A stretch of DNA of 64,000 nt from CAYFLR01 sp964343805. GTDB taxonomy: Bacteria; Bdellovibrionota_B; Oligoflexia; CAYFLR01. Each line of letters opens with the position of its first letter. Within the stretch, counting starts at the first letter, position 1. The position numbers were made by a program, and so were the translations under genes. The stretch covers positions 16,779 through 80,778 of the forward strand of contig CAYFLR010000024.1 of assembly GCA_964343805.1 (NCBI GenBank). Direction: 5' to 3'. This document shows, in pieces, positions 9,304 through 19,467 of the stretch. Below the pieces are notes generated by a model. The model saw only the letters and a program-made list of their open reading frames with translations. It ran no database searches and had not been told where the DNA came from.

Positions 9304-10926
9304 ATGGAATTTACCCAATTTAATTTTAATGATGGAATACAGCGGGCCATCCAACAAGTGTGTTATATTATTCCCACCGAATTTCAAGCGAAAACCATTC
9401 CCATTCTATTAGAAAATGAGTGTGATTTTGTGGGACAAGCCCAAACTGGAACCGGTAAAACAGCAGCTTTTGTTCTGCCCTTGCTGGCGAATTTAGACCC
9501 AAATAAAAAACATGTCCAAACTCTCATTCTCTCACCCACTAGAGAACTCGCTCAACAAATCCATTTGGAAATTGAAAAGCTCGGTAAGTTTTCCAAAATA
9601 AAATCCACCCCCATCTTTGGAGGAGGTTCTTACAGCATGCAAATGCGTAGCCTCAAACGAGGTAATATCCAAATTGTAGTGGGAACCCCAGGAAGAGTAA
9701 TGGATCTGATGGATCGAGGCGTTTTAAAGCTAGAAAATGCCCATCAAATTGTTCTCGATGAAGTAGAAGATGTGCAGCAGATTCTCACCTCGTTCCCTGA
9801 AAGTAAAAGAGCCTGGATGTTCTCTGCTACTATGCCCAAACCTATTCGTCACCTAATAGAAAAAGAATTTAAAAATCCTACCTTTGTGCAAATAAAGAAG
9901 CAAACCCTGAGTAATGCAGATATAGAACAATGCTACTATTTAGTGAAAGAGAGAAATCATCGTGAAGCACTTTGTCGAATACTTGATGCCTCTCCTGATA
10001 TCTATGGTCTAATTTTTTGCCGTACCAGGCAAGACACCATGGAGCTCTCCTCTCACCTGCTGTCTAAAGGACATAAGATCGAAACTCTGCATGGAGAGAT
10101 GAGCCAGGCCCAGAGAGATGTGGCCATGAATCGCTTTAAAACTCAGAGTTCCAGTCTGATGGTTTGTACCGATGTAGCCGCCCGGGGCATTGATGTCAAC
10201 AATCTCACCCATGTGATAAATTATGGCTTACCTCAGGATTTAGAGATATATGTTCACAGAATTGGGCGAACAGGTCGAGCCGGAATGAAAGGAACGGCCA
10301 TAACCTTAGTTGATCAAAAGCATTTTCAGCGTCTAAAAAGAACAGAGCGACTCACCAAGCAACCCATCACCCTTAAAAGGCTGCCTTCAGTTGAAAGCCT
10401 AAAAATTACTCGGATTAATCGTGAACTGACCAAACTCTCTCCCATCATGGAAGCGGTGGTGGAAAAGGGAAGTGAGTTTGAAGTTGATGCTACGTTTGAC
10501 ATTTTTGAGTCCAATTTCTCAGGTCTTTCTAAAGATGATCTTTTAAAAATAATGTTCACCTGGGGATTTAAAAAGCATATAAAAAGCTATAATAACCAAG
10601 GCGAGCTAGATCAAAAGCCAAGAGAGAAAAGGCCTCCCCGCAGAAATTCCAAAAGAGATCTCGATAAGGGGACACGTAACGAACGGAATCTCCGCAACCG
10701 AGGAGTTAGGCTCCAATTAAATATGGGGCATAAAGATGGACTTCGCCTCCATTCTCTTCTAAACACTCTCTCACGCCAAGTGGGCATCCACAAGCACCTT
10801 ATTCAGAATGTAAACTTAGGCTCTGACTCCAGCTTCCTAGAAGTGCCCAAAAAGGTTGCCCAAGTGATCCGAAAGAAGAGAAATCTAACTCTAAATAAGA
10901 AACCGGTTCGCTACGATTACGCATAA
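9304..10926 (+). CDS. DEAD-box RNA helicase with a damaged motif II
   Basis: A 540-residue protein with the ordered RecA-core motifs of DeaD/RhlE-type helicases: Q motif region, Walker A AQTGTGKTAA, PTRELAQQ, GTPGRVMD, SATMP, HGEMSQAQRD, ARGIDV and HRIGRTGRAG. Motif II reads VLDEVEDVQQIL where the family has VLDEAD, a short loop MLxMGF and EDVxxIL. About nine residues, including the A-D of DEAD, are missing in frame. The C-terminal half has a basic, Arg-rich segment and a degenerate RNA-binding domain. Activity is therefore doubtful, unless the deletion is an assembly or sequencing error. Members act in ribosome assembly and RNA turnover. Confidence 0.85.
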   Translation: MEFTQFNFNDGIQRAIQQVCYIIPTEFQAKTIPILLENECDFVGQAQTGTGKTAAFVLPLLANLDPNKKHVQTLILSPTRELAQQIHLEIEKLGKFSKIKSTPIFGGGSYSMQMRSLKRGNIQIVVGTPGRVMDLMDRGVLKLENAHQIVLDEVEDVQQILTSFPESKRAWMFSATMPKPIRHLIEKEFKNPTFVQIKKQTLSNADIEQCYYLVKERNHREALCRILDASPDIYGLIFCRTRQDTMELSSHLLSKGHKIETLHGEMSQAQRDVAMNRFKTQSSSLMVCTDVAARGIDVNNLTHVINYGLPQDLEIYVHRIGRTGRAGMKGTAITLVDQKHFQRLKRTERLTKQPITLKRLPSVESLKITRINRELTKLSPIMEAVVEKGSEFEVDATFDIFESNFSGLSKDDLLKIMFTWGFKKHIKSYNNQGELDQKPREKRPPRRNSKRDLDKGTRNERNLRNRGVRLQLNMGHKDGLRLHSLLNTLSRQVGIHKHLIQNVNLGSDSSFLEVPKKVAQVIRKKRNLTLNKKPVRYDYA

Positions 10927-10997
10927 AATTCACTGTACCAATGAAATAATTAGGTTTATGATAAGGGATTGTTAATTCTATTTCCCTGGAGTGTGAT

Positions 10998-13415
10998 TTG
11001 AAAAAGCGGATATATTTTCGCATTCTTTCTCTTCTATTAGTTTTCTTCATTTCGCCTCAAGTATTGGCAACTCAGTCACCCACTATCCATGTAGCTGGCG
11101 ATGAAAACTTTCCTCCCATCGAATACCTGCACAATGATCATCCCGAGGGAAAGTTTCATGATTTTCTAACTGAGTTAGAAAAGGTTATCCCCTATCGAAT
11201 TATTCATAAACTCTATCCTTGGAAAGAATCACAAAAGATGGTTCTGGAAGGGATGGCTGATGCCTTATCTATTTTTGTCCACTCGCCAGAACGAGCCAAG
11301 CATTACGATTTTACCGAATCCTTTTTTCCCATGGAGTTTTGCTTTTTTGTATTATCATCCAACAGGAAAATATTAGGAATCGATACTCTAGAAGGTCAGC
11401 GAGTAGGTGTCACTGATGGAGGTTATGCTAGACAAGTTCTCACCAAAAACCCCTCACTGCACTTAGTTTCCATTAGTAATAATTTAGATGGATTTAAAAT
11501 GTTGCAGGCGGGAAACTTAGACGCGGTGGCAACCGATAAATGGGTCGGTTCCTATACATTAAAAATCAACCAAATCAAAGGAGTAAAAACAATCACTCCT
11601 GGTTTTGCCATTAGATTTGCTCCCATGGCGGTTAAAAAAGGAAATATTGAGCATCTACAAGCTTTGAATAAGGGGATCCAAATACTCAAAGCAAGCGGCA
11701 AATTAAACCAGCTAAAGCAATTCTGGAATCCCGGTGAAATCATACAAATTCCTAAACAAAGGTTAACTCGTATAACTCTCTGGGTCAGTTTAATCATCCT
11801 TGTGATCCTACTTTTTCTAGCGAGCCTTTGGGTTTCCTCTCTCCGAAAGATAAACCAACGTTTAAAGCAGGAGAAAGAAAAAGGGGAGCAACGAGAACAG
11901 CAATATTATGATCTCTTTGAGAATGCCCCGAGCCCTTATCTTGCTGTATCCCCCCTCACAAAAAAAATAGTGAGGTGCAATAAAGCCATGACGACCTTTG
12001 TAGGATGGAGCAAAGAGGAGCTCATAGGAATGGAAATATTCAATCTCTATGCGGACACTCCAGATGGCAAACCCAAAGCCCAAGAAGTCTTTAAACGATT
12101 TATAAAGCAGGAACCCGTCAATAACGAAGAGATACAACTCAACCATAAAAAAGGGCATTTTGTCTGGGGCAGTTTATCCGTTTCACCACTCATGAATTCT
12201 CACGGTGATATTATTGAAAGTCGATCTATTTATATAGATATTACCGAGCAGAAAGAAATTCAAATCGAACGTGATTCCATGCAAGCTCAGTTAAATCAAT
12301 CAGCAAAGCTGGCTTCCATTGGCGTTCTAGCTTCAGGCGTGGCTCATGAATTAAATAACCCGTTAGCAATCGTGGCAGGGCAAGCGACACTGATCAATAA
12401 TGTGGCAAATGATCCTTATAAGATTGAGCAAAAAGTAAATAAAATTAAAGTAGCAACAGAAAGAATGCGAAAAATAATCGACCATCTCAGATCTTTTTCA
12501 AGAGAAAGTAAAGAGGATGATTGGAAAAGCATTAACATATCTACCCCAATAGTCAATGCTTTAGAATTTCTTGAAGTTCAGTTGGGTCTCAGAGGAATAA
12601 GAATTAAACAAACACTCACCCATAAAGATGGTTACGTTTGGGGTGATACGACCCAATTAGAAAGTGTTTTTCAAAATCTCCTGGTGAATTCTAGAGATGC
12701 TTTTGAAGATACAGGAGATGTTGAAAATAAAGTCATCACAATCACCACGGAAGTCATCAACAATGAAGTTAAATTCATCTACACCGACAATGCGGGAGGA
12801 ATCCCTGAAAAAATATTGGATCGAGTTTTCGACCCCTTCTTTACTACCAAAGAAGCAGGAAGAGGAACCGGCCTGGGCCTTTCTATTTCAAGAAATATTA
12901 TAGAAAAACATCGAGGATCCTTTTATCTAGAATCTACAGAGGGAGAGGGTTCAAAATTTACCATCATTCTTCCACGAGATAAAAAAGAAGAGCAAGATAA
13001 CTCTGAAGTTAAGCAAAATCTCCCCACAAAAAAACCGGCCCATGATACCAAGCAAAAGCCACGAGTTCTTATTATTGATGATGAAGAGGATTTACGTGGT
13101 TTATTAGAAGAGTTGTTAGAAGATTACTTTCAAATCCAAGCCATGGGTAATGAATCAGATGCCTTTTCAATTATTGAGCAAGGCAATATTGATTTAATTC
13201 TTACCGACCTTATGATGCCCGATATCAGTGGTTTAGATATTCTTTTTCACACTCAAAAACATTCCCCTCAAATACCTGTAATCATCATGACGGGTTGCGA
13301 CCCAGATGACAAAGAACTACAAAATGCATTGGAACATGGTGCCAAAGGCTACATCAGCAAACCTTTTTCTAATGTGAAAAGCCTCACAGACCAACTCTAT
13401 GACTACCTGTCTTAG
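10998..13415 (+). CDS. hybrid sensor histidine kinase with periplasmic SBP domain
   Basis: An 805-residue protein. It has a signal peptide (1-26), a periplasmic solute-binding family 3 domain (about 30-250; DENFPPIEY, LEGMADAL, AGNLDAVATD), a TM helix (about 256-278) and a PAS domain (about 300-425). The HisKA phospho-acceptor is His in GVAHELNNP (about 450), followed by HATPase boxes NLLVNSRDAF, DNAGGIP and GRGTGLGLS, and a C-terminal receiver with IIDDEED, phospho-acceptor Asp in LTDLMMPD and Lys in SKPFS. It would sense an amino-acid-like ligand outside the inner membrane. It starts at TTG 10998 with GGAG six bases upstream. The cognate output protein is not adjacent. Confidence 0.9.
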   Translation: MKKRIYFRILSLLLVFFISPQVLATQSPTIHVAGDENFPPIEYLHNDHPEGKFHDFLTELEKVIPYRIIHKLYPWKESQKMVLEGMADALSIFVHSPERAKHYDFTESFFPMEFCFFVLSSNRKILGIDTLEGQRVGVTDGGYARQVLTKNPSLHLVSISNNLDGFKMLQAGNLDAVATDKWVGSYTLKINQIKGVKTITPGFAIRFAPMAVKKGNIEHLQALNKGIQILKASGKLNQLKQFWNPGEIIQIPKQRLTRITLWVSLIILVILLFLASLWVSSLRKINQRLKQEKEKGEQREQQYYDLFENAPSPYLAVSPLTKKIVRCNKAMTTFVGWSKEELIGMEIFNLYADTPDGKPKAQEVFKRFIKQEPVNNEEIQLNHKKGHFVWGSLSVSPLMNSHGDIIESRSIYIDITEQKEIQIERDSMQAQLNQSAKLASIGVLASGVAHELNNPLAIVAGQATLINNVANDPYKIEQKVNKIKVATERMRKIIDHLRSFSRESKEDDWKSINISTPIVNALEFLEVQLGLRGIRIKQTLTHKDGYVWGDTTQLESVFQNLLVNSRDAFEDTGDVENKVITITTEVINNEVKFIYTDNAGGIPEKILDRVFDPFFTTKEAGRGTGLGLSISRNIIEKHRGSFYLESTEGEGSKFTIILPRDKKEEQDNSEVKQNLPTKKPAHDTKQKPRVLIIDDEEDLRGLLEELLEDYFQIQAMGNESDAFSIIEQGNIDLILTDLMMPDISGLDILFHTQKHSPQIPVIIMTGCDPDDKELQNALEHGAKGYISKPFSNVKSLTDQLYDYLS

Positions 13416-14555
13416 TTAAAGTTCTGACATCATGATATAAATACGAATACCTCCGTTGTTTATTAATGCCAATGAGGTAAAATCCATTTTTAAAGCTTTG
13501 GCAAAATCTTTTCCTGGACATAGAATCACTAATTTCCAGCCTCTAAACTTCTTCTTTAGGGTCAAGCCCAACTCTTTGAACAATTTAACACTAGGACTTT
13601 TTCCTTGCACTCGTTTCCCATAAGGGGGATTTAGAATCATAAGTCCAGAGACAGAATGTACTTTGAGTTTTTCTAAAGATTCCACTTTATAGGATATGGG
13701 AACTTCTATTTGAGACGCTTCCGTGTTGGTATAAGAGGCATGAATGGCTTCCGCTGAAATATCGCTGCCCATAATCTGCAAGTTATGATCAAGCGATGCT
13801 TTGGGTTGTATGAAACGTTTTTTTATATGCTTAATTTCATCCTTTAGGGCATTCATCTTAGGCCAAAGCTCAAAAGCAAAGTTTTGCCTAAAGTGCGGCG
13901 GTCTGTTCTCTGCCATCATAGCCGCCTCAATAGGGAAGGTTCCACTTCCACACATGGGATCTAAAAAAACACTCTCACCATCCCAACCGGCAAGTCTTAA
14001 AATACCGAAGGCTAAATTTTCTCTTAAAGGAGCGAAACCGGTATCTATACGATACCCTCTTTTATAAAAAAACCTTCCACTACTATTTATGGAAAGGCGA
14101 CACATATTTTGATCTAAATTGATGTGAATACTTTGTGATGGATACTCTAATTCTTCTCCTTTCTCATTTCCACTTAACAACTGAGAAGGGTTCAGACCTT
14201 GTTTATTAAGGACTTCAAGTAGGAGCTCTTTGATCTTTCTCTGATGGTAGAGTTTGGACTTTTTAGTGGAAATATGAATGTGAAGGGGAGAATTTTTAGT
14301 TAGATATTGCTTCCAATCAATCTGCTTTATCCTACGAACAAATTGAGGAATGGATGGAGCTAAGAACTCCCCTAATCTTAATAGTATTTGACTGGGGCTC
14401 CCCAAACAAAGGTGCAGCTTGACTAAATTATTTAGGTTTACTTGGCAACTGACCCCACCCACCTCTTCACTCAATACAGAGATTCGGAGATTGGCGAGCT
14501 CGCCCTGGAGGACCGACTCGAATCCGGGTGGAACGATAATAAATAAAGTGAACAT
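13416..14555 (-). CDS. THUMP-domain RNA guanine-N2 methyltransferase (RlmL/YpsC type)
   Basis: A 379-residue protein. The N-terminus FIVPPGFESVLQGELANL is typical of the RlmL/TrmN-type THUMP group. A THUMP domain (about 60-165) is followed by a Rossmann methyltransferase with SAM motifs FLDPMCGSGTFPIEAA and MGSDISAEAI and the catalytic NPPYGKRV. The family makes m2G in 23S rRNA or tRNA. The length fits the single-domain RlmL/YpsC type, without the RlmK half. It is convergent with the histidine kinase gene, with no space between the stop codons. Confidence 0.88.
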   Translation of the reverse strand: MFTLFIIVPPGFESVLQGELANLRISVLSEEVGGVSCQVNLNNLVKLHLCLGSPSQILLRLGEFLAPSIPQFVRRIKQIDWKQYLTKNSPLHIHISTKKSKLYHQRKIKELLLEVLNKQGLNPSQLLSGNEKGEELEYPSQSIHINLDQNMCRLSINSSGRFFYKRGYRIDTGFAPLRENLAFGILRLAGWDGESVFLDPMCGSGTFPIEAAMMAENRPPHFRQNFAFELWPKMNALKDEIKHIKKRFIQPKASLDHNLQIMGSDISAEAIHASYTNTEASQIEVPISYKVESLEKLKVHSVSGLMILNPPYGKRVQGKSPSVKLFKELGLTLKKKFRGWKLVILCPGKDFAKALKMDFTSLALINNGGIRIYIMMSEL

Positions 14556-14751
14556 TTCTTCTGCTAAATCCTTTTTAATAATATAACCCCTTTATTTTAT
14601 GGAAACTTTAGCTTATTACACCTCGACAAACAGCCCACAAGAGAGTTATAATTATTTGCATGATGTCACGCAACGAATTAATAAATAGAAAATATAAGTA
14701 CTTGTATTTATTTAAATATATATTTACTTATAATTTTTTATATATTTTTAT

Positions 14752-14780
14752 TTGACATTTTATAAAAAATATTTTATTAA
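14752..14780 (+). promoter_or_regulatory. sigma70-type promoter upstream of dctP
   Basis: A perfect TTGACA -35 (14752-14757), a 17-base spacer and TATTAA as -10 (14775-14780) lie about 75 bases before dctP. They follow a very AT-rich stretch (14690-14750) that could act as an UP element or regulator site. The rest of 14556-14857 shows no gene. Confidence 0.6.
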
Positions 14781-14857
14781 AGGCGAGATTTAAAGAAAAT
14801 CACCACAACAAAACCATGTAGACCAGCAAAACAAAAACTTATCAAGAGGGGGAGCCC

Positions 14858-15892
14858 ATGAGAAGCTCAAACCGTAGTCGAGTTGTTACCTTAACTCTAA
14901 CTGGAATTAGTTTATTACTGGGACTATTCTTCTTGTCGGGATGTGAAAGCCGCGATTCAGGAGAGTACAGTATCACTCTCAAATTAAGCCATGTTTTTAG
15001 CCCGGAAGAACAACTCACCAAATCAATGGATGCGGTAACCAAAAGCATCAAAGAAAAAACTAAAGGAGCCATCAATATTCAAACATATCCTCAGGGCCAA
15101 ATTGCCACCTATAAAGACGGAATGGAGATGGTGGTTCGAGGAGCTAAGTTTATCTCGGTAGAAGACCCTTCTTATTTAGGTGATTATGTCCCTGAGTTTA
15201 CCGCCCTAGTAGGTCCCATGCTCTATAGAAATTATGATGAATATGTAAAAGTTGTTCAAACTCCCATGGTGGATAGTTGGATCAAAAAAGCGGAAGCCAA
15301 AGGAATTAAAGTCCTCGCTCTTCACTATGTATTCGGTTTTAGAAATGTGATCACTAAAAAAGTGATCAAAACCCCTGCCGATCTTAAAGGGGTCAAATTA
15401 AGAACTCCCGGCAGCCAACTTTTTATCAAAACATTGAATGCCATGGGCGCATTGGCAACTCCACTTCCTTGGGGAGAAACATTCAGTGCTCTACAGCAGG
15501 GAGTTGTGGATGGACTTGAAGGCTCCGAATTTACCAATATTGGTACCAAAGTCTATGAAACCGGAATGAAAAACGTAGCCCTCACCAATCACTTTCTAGG
15601 AACCTGTGGGGTTTACATCTCCATGAAGGTATGGAATAAAATTCCTGGTAAATACCGCAAAATCATCGAAGAAGAATTTGCCGCCGGCGCGGACCATATG
15701 GTGAACCTCCTCAAATCCCAACATGCCGATGTGGTAACCAAACTTAAAAGCCATGGGGTGAAATTTAACGATGTGAATCGGGATGAGTTTACTAAAGCCA
15801 CTAAGAAACTCTATAAATCACTTCCCGGTGTAAACATGAGCATGTACAACCAGATCCAAGAGCAGCTCACCAAAATTAGAAAAAATAAATAA
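14858..15892 (+). CDS. dctP: TRAP transporter substrate-binding protein (DctP family), lipoprotein form
   Basis: A 344-residue protein with a lipobox LSGC (about residue 29), so probably anchored to a membrane rather than free in the periplasm. It then has the DctP fold: LKLSHVFSPEEQLTKS at the N-terminus and the hallmark segments PADLKGVKLRTPGSQL and LQQGVVDGLEG. The Arg in LRTPG normally binds the substrate carboxylate, so an organic acid (C4-dicarboxylate or similar) is likely. It is first in a dctPQM operon. A strong GGGGGAG precedes the ATG. Confidence 0.92.
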   Translation: MRSSNRSRVVTLTLTGISLLLGLFFLSGCESRDSGEYSITLKLSHVFSPEEQLTKSMDAVTKSIKEKTKGAINIQTYPQGQIATYKDGMEMVVRGAKFISVEDPSYLGDYVPEFTALVGPMLYRNYDEYVKVVQTPMVDSWIKKAEAKGIKVLALHYVFGFRNVITKKVIKTPADLKGVKLRTPGSQLFIKTLNAMGALATPLPWGETFSALQQGVVDGLEGSEFTNIGTKVYETGMKNVALTNHFLGTCGVYISMKVWNKIPGKYRKIIEEEFAAGADHMVNLLKSQHADVVTKLKSHGVKFNDVNRDEFTKATKKLYKSLPGVNMSMYNQIQEQLTKIRKNK

Positions 15893-15908
15893 CTCAGCGA
15901 GTTTTGTC

Positions 15909-16391
15909 ATGAATGAAAAATTGAAGTTTTTCTTTAGGAACTTGGAAGAATTTATCTGCGGCTTTTTCTTGATTATCATGATTAGCGTAGTGATCGTCAA
16001 TGTAATACTTAGACCATTTGGTCTAGGTATTTATTGGGCCGAGGAAGTGGCCACAATTAGTTTTGTTTGGGCCGTTTTTATCGGGGCCAGTGCAACCTAT
16101 AAGAACAAAATGGATGTGGGAATTGATATTCTGATCACCAAAACTCCCCCCCAAGTACAAAAGATAATCCGGCTGGTTATTGATAGCCTGCTTCTTATCT
16201 TAAATGGCTATATACTCTATATGGCGATTAATTTTACCTTAGAAGCGTTGCAGAAACCAACTCCAGTATTAAGTATCTCCTCTGCTTATGTTAACTCTGC
16301 TCTGATTCTTGGCTTTGGACTCATGTCCTTTCATGCCATCAAATTTATTATCGGCGATATTAAATTACTTAAAACCGAGCCAACTGCTTAG
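15909..16391 (+). CDS. dctQ: TRAP transporter small permease (DctQ)
   Basis: A 160-residue integral membrane protein with four predicted helices and the DctQ signature around YWAEEVATISFVWAVFIGAS. The family forms the small membrane subunit that pairs with DctM. It lies between dctP (16 bases upstream) and dctM (12 bases downstream). Confidence 0.9.
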   Translation: MNEKLKFFFRNLEEFICGFFLIIMISVVIVNVILRPFGLGIYWAEEVATISFVWAVFIGASATYKNKMDVGIDILITKTPPQVQKIIRLVIDSLLLILNGYILYMAINFTLEALQKPTPVLSISSAYVNSALILGFGLMSFHAIKFIIGDIKLLKTEPTA

Positions 16392-16403
16392 AGGAGAATT
16401 CTC

Positions 16404-17684
16404 ATGGCTTATTTACCGGTATTGATTGTATTCTTATTATATTTTTCAAGCATCCCCATTGCCTTTGCTCTTTTTGCATCCACTATTTTTTACTTTACTT
16501 TTATTGATGACGGCATGCCAGCCGATCTCATACTACAAGAGTTTGTCACAGCCACACAATCTTTTCCACTTCTGGCTCTGCCATTTTTTATCATGGCAGG
16601 TTCTGTCATGAACTATTCGGGTATAAGTAATAAACTCATGAAAATGGCTGAAGTTTTAACAGGCCATATGACTGGGGGACTTGCTCAAGTAAACATTGTA
16701 CTTAGTACTATGATGGGTGGAGTTTCCGGATCTGCCAATGCAGATGCAGCTATGCAAAGTAAAATTCTAGTACCAGAAATGAAGAAAAGAGGCTATAGCA
16801 CCGCCTTCTCCTCCGCTATTACAGCTGCCTCTTCCGCCATTTCTCCTGTGATTCCTCCTGGCATCAACATGATTATCTATGCATTAATTGCCCAGGTTTC
16901 TGTAGCTAAAATGTTTGCTGCTGGTTATATGCCGGGAATTATTATGGCGCTGTCACTTATGTTTACGGTGACAGTTATTGCTAAGAAAAGAAACTATAAA
17001 CCCTCAAGGGAAAAAAGAGCCCCCCTTATCGAAGTGGTAAAACAATTCGGTGAATCCATTTGGGCCCTCTCTCTTCCTTTTGGAGTTATAGCAGGTCTCC
17101 GAATGGGACTCTTTACTCCCACCGAAGCGGGAGCTATGGCAGTTCTCGCCTCAATTCTCATCGGACTTTTTATCTACCGAGAACTTAAAGTGTCTCATTT
17201 TGTTCCGATTTTAAAAGACACTATTTATGGTACAGGAACTGTCGTCATGATTATTGTGGCGGCAGCTGTATTTAGTAATTACCTCAACTGGGAAAGAATT
17301 CCCCAAACTCTCACCACTTTTTTAACCGGCCTCACCGACAACAAATATATGATGTTGGCCATATTAAACCTTTTACTTCTACTCTTAGGTATGTTTTTAG
17401 AGGGTGGAGCGGCTTTAATTATTGTGGCACCGTTAGTGGTTCCGGTAGTTAAAAGCTTGGATATTAACTTGATTCATTTTGGTATGATTATCATTGTTAA
17501 CATTATGATTGGTGGAGTAACTCCTCCTTTTGGCTCGATGATGTTCACCACATGTTCAGTGACCAAAACCTCGGTGGCTGACTTTGTCAAAGAGATATGG
17601 CCCTTTATCATAGCCCTCTTATTATCTCTTTTGATTACAACTTATTTTCCAGCTCTCATACTACTCTTCCCCAATATGCTTTAA
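16404..17684 (+). CDS. dctM: TRAP transporter large permease (DctM)
   Basis: A 426-residue polytopic protein of about 12 helices with DctM signatures (LPFFIMAGSVMNYSGI, GGVSGSANADAAMQSKILVPEM, SSAISPVIPPGI, TPPFGSMMF). It couples substrate import to the sodium or proton gradient. GAGGAG lies upstream of the ATG. The end overlaps the convergent lipoprotein gene by four bases. Confidence 0.93.
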   Translation: MAYLPVLIVFLLYFSSIPIAFALFASTIFYFTFIDDGMPADLILQEFVTATQSFPLLALPFFIMAGSVMNYSGISNKLMKMAEVLTGHMTGGLAQVNIVLSTMMGGVSGSANADAAMQSKILVPEMKKRGYSTAFSSAITAASSAISPVIPPGINMIIYALIAQVSVAKMFAAGYMPGIIMALSLMFTVTVIAKKRNYKPSREKRAPLIEVVKQFGESIWALSLPFGVIAGLRMGLFTPTEAGAMAVLASILIGLFIYRELKVSHFVPILKDTIYGTGTVVMIIVAAAVFSNYLNWERIPQTLTTFLTGLTDNKYMMLAILNLLLLLLGMFLEGGAALIIVAPLVVPVVKSLDINLIHFGMIIIVNIMIGGVTPPFGSMMFTTCSVTKTSVADFVKEIWPFIIALLLSLLITTYFPALILLFPNML

Positions 17685-18967
17685 TCAGCAAGTACCAATT
17701 TATCTGGAGGTATCTCTTTAAATTTGGATGATTGATCGGGGATAGTTTGATCTTTAAACTGACTATACCCCTTCCAATTCTTGGAGTACTTTTCATCATA
17801 GACCTTAATTGGGCAGCTCAACAATTCGTCTGTCCCTACTTTTAAACAAACCCCTTTTTCATCTGCTAAATCTGTGAAGGTTAACGCATCCTCGCTTTCA
17901 CCGGTAACTCCTTCTATAATTTGCTCATTCGCATCCAGAAACTCCAATCTCACCCAAAGGACATCCATGGCTTTTATCAGCCTTATATATATTTTTTCCA
18001 TAGCTAATATACGACTATAAAAAGGCTTTATAATAGCCGCGGCCTTTAACATTTCTTTTTTATAAGTAAAGACTCCTTCTAATTGCAAGAAACTGGCTCT
18101 CAGTTTATCATCGGCTAGCACTTGAAAAGAGTAGCTTTTGATAGCATGAGAATGAAGAGAATTTTCATCAGTGACTAATTGATAGGCCTGATAGTAACAA
18201 CTCTTATCACTTGGAGCCTCTTCACATCCTTTGAGATCCCAATGATTTTTAAATTTAAAAGTAATCTGCCCTTTCAAATCATAAGCTGGGGGCAGATTCT
18301 CTATATAGGCTTCTCCCTGGGTTATATCAGGCAGAAAAAACCAAGAAAAGGGAATCAATTGCTTTTCACTTGTCTGACTCCAGATTCGAACGGAAGCTGG
18401 AAAACCCTTATCATTATACTTTCCCCAGAAACCGACTCCTTTGGCCCCTTCAAAAGGTTTGAAGCTGACCCGAGCCAAGGTTTTATCAGTAAAGGAACTA
18501 GAAACCACCTTTTCCTCTTTCTGAAAAACGGGAGAACAGTAGAGGCGAGGGAGCAATTTTTTAAAGGAGCTCAAATCTTCACAGACAAAATCCTCCTCCA
18601 CTAAGGCCAACTCCCCCATTATTAATACCGCGGGTAGTTGGGATAACTTACAAGCCCTGCCTAAAAATGGCTTTAACAGAAAGTGGAGAGAATCCGGCTT
18701 ACACGTATCTTCATCTTCATTTTTTACCAGTTTGGGTGAAGCCTTGGGTGAGGCTTTAGGAGATGCTTTGGGACTATTATTAACCACAAAGACCGCACTT
18801 AAATCGATTCCTTTCACATCGGGAACCCTCTTACGATCTAGAGCTGTTTTATTATTAGAATTAGCATTATCTCCTTCAGTATTCTTATCTGAACTGGAAT
18901 TACAAAATGGTAAAAAAGATATTAAAAAGAAAACTACCAGCCAGAGTTTTTTTGTAGATTGAATCAT
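17681..18967 (-). CDS. lipoprotein with SPKA repeats
   Basis: A 428-residue protein with a hydrophobic leader (about 8-22) ending FLPFCNSSSDK, where Cys22 may be lipidated. A low-complexity linker carries four tandem Ser-Pro-Lys-Ala units (12-bp DNA repeats near 18735-18780). A large domain without recognisable motifs, with several scattered Cys, follows. It is convergent with dctM (4-base overlap). The function is unknown; the repeat linker suggests a spacer holding a folded domain off the membrane. Confidence 0.7.
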   Translation of the reverse strand: MIQSTKKLWLVVFFLISFLPFCNSSSDKNTEGDNANSNNKTALDRKRVPDVKGIDLSAVFVVNNSPKASPKASPKASPKLVKNEDEDTCKPDSLHFLLKPFLGRACKLSQLPAVLIMGELALVEEDFVCEDLSSFKKLLPRLYCSPVFQKEEKVVSSSFTDKTLARVSFKPFEGAKGVGFWGKYNDKGFPASVRIWSQTSEKQLIPFSWFFLPDITQGEAYIENLPPAYDLKGQITFKFKNHWDLKGCEEAPSDKSCYYQAYQLVTDENSLHSHAIKSYSFQVLADDKLRASFLQLEGVFTYKKEMLKAAAIIKPFYSRILAMEKIYIRLIKAMDVLWVRLEFLDANEQIIEGVTGESEDALTFTDLADEKGVCLKVGTDELLSCPIKVYDEKYSKNWKGYSQFKDQTIPDQSSKFKEIPPDKLVLAD

Positions 18968-19071
18968 AATTAACCCTACCTAAAATAGGTTGTTTAAAGA
19001 AAAATGATGGTCTTTATCTCGAATGCATTATATCATATCGAAGGATGAACATCTTTAGTGGAGTTTCAGTT

Positions 19072-19467
19072 ATGTCGTCTAATGAAAAAGGCCTAGTGGT
19101 AATGGTGGATGATGATGATTTTTTCCGGCAGAGTCTAGGCTCTATTATAAAAGCCATGGGAATAGATTTTAAAGATTTTAGTAACCCCGCAGAAGCTTTG
19201 GAGAACATTGGAGATCTCAACCCTCAAGTGATTCTCCTTGACTATGAAATGCCAGAACTTACAGGATACCAATTTATGGTGAAGTACAGTGAAAAGATGC
19301 TCTTTCATGACCGCAGTGTTTTTCTCATTACCGGTGCCGACCTGGCTCCTGAAATGAAAGCAGCCCTCCCTTCACTGGGTATCGAAAAGTATTTCCCAAA
19401 ACCTGTAAATCCAGAAGAGCTCATTGAAAACATTAAAAGAGCTCTAAAAGAAAATTCTAAAGATTAA
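19072..19467 (+). CDS. single-domain response regulator (CheY-like receiver)
   Basis: A 131-residue receiver only: acidic pocket MVDDDDF, phospho-acceptor Asp in VILLDYEMPE, a Thr in ITGAD and Lys in PKPVNPEE. The start at 19072 is chosen because TGGAG lies eight bases upstream; a further in-frame ATG at 19045 lacks one. With no output domain it must act by protein contact, perhaps as a phosphorelay intermediate for an orphan kinase. The 3' ends overlap with convergent glnN. Confidence 0.85.
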   Translation: MSSNEKGLVVMVDDDDFFRQSLGSIIKAMGIDFKDFSNPAEALENIGDLNPQVILLDYEMPELTGYQFMVKYSEKMLFHDRSVFLITGADLAPEMKAALPSLGIEKYFPKPVNPEELIENIKRALKENSKD

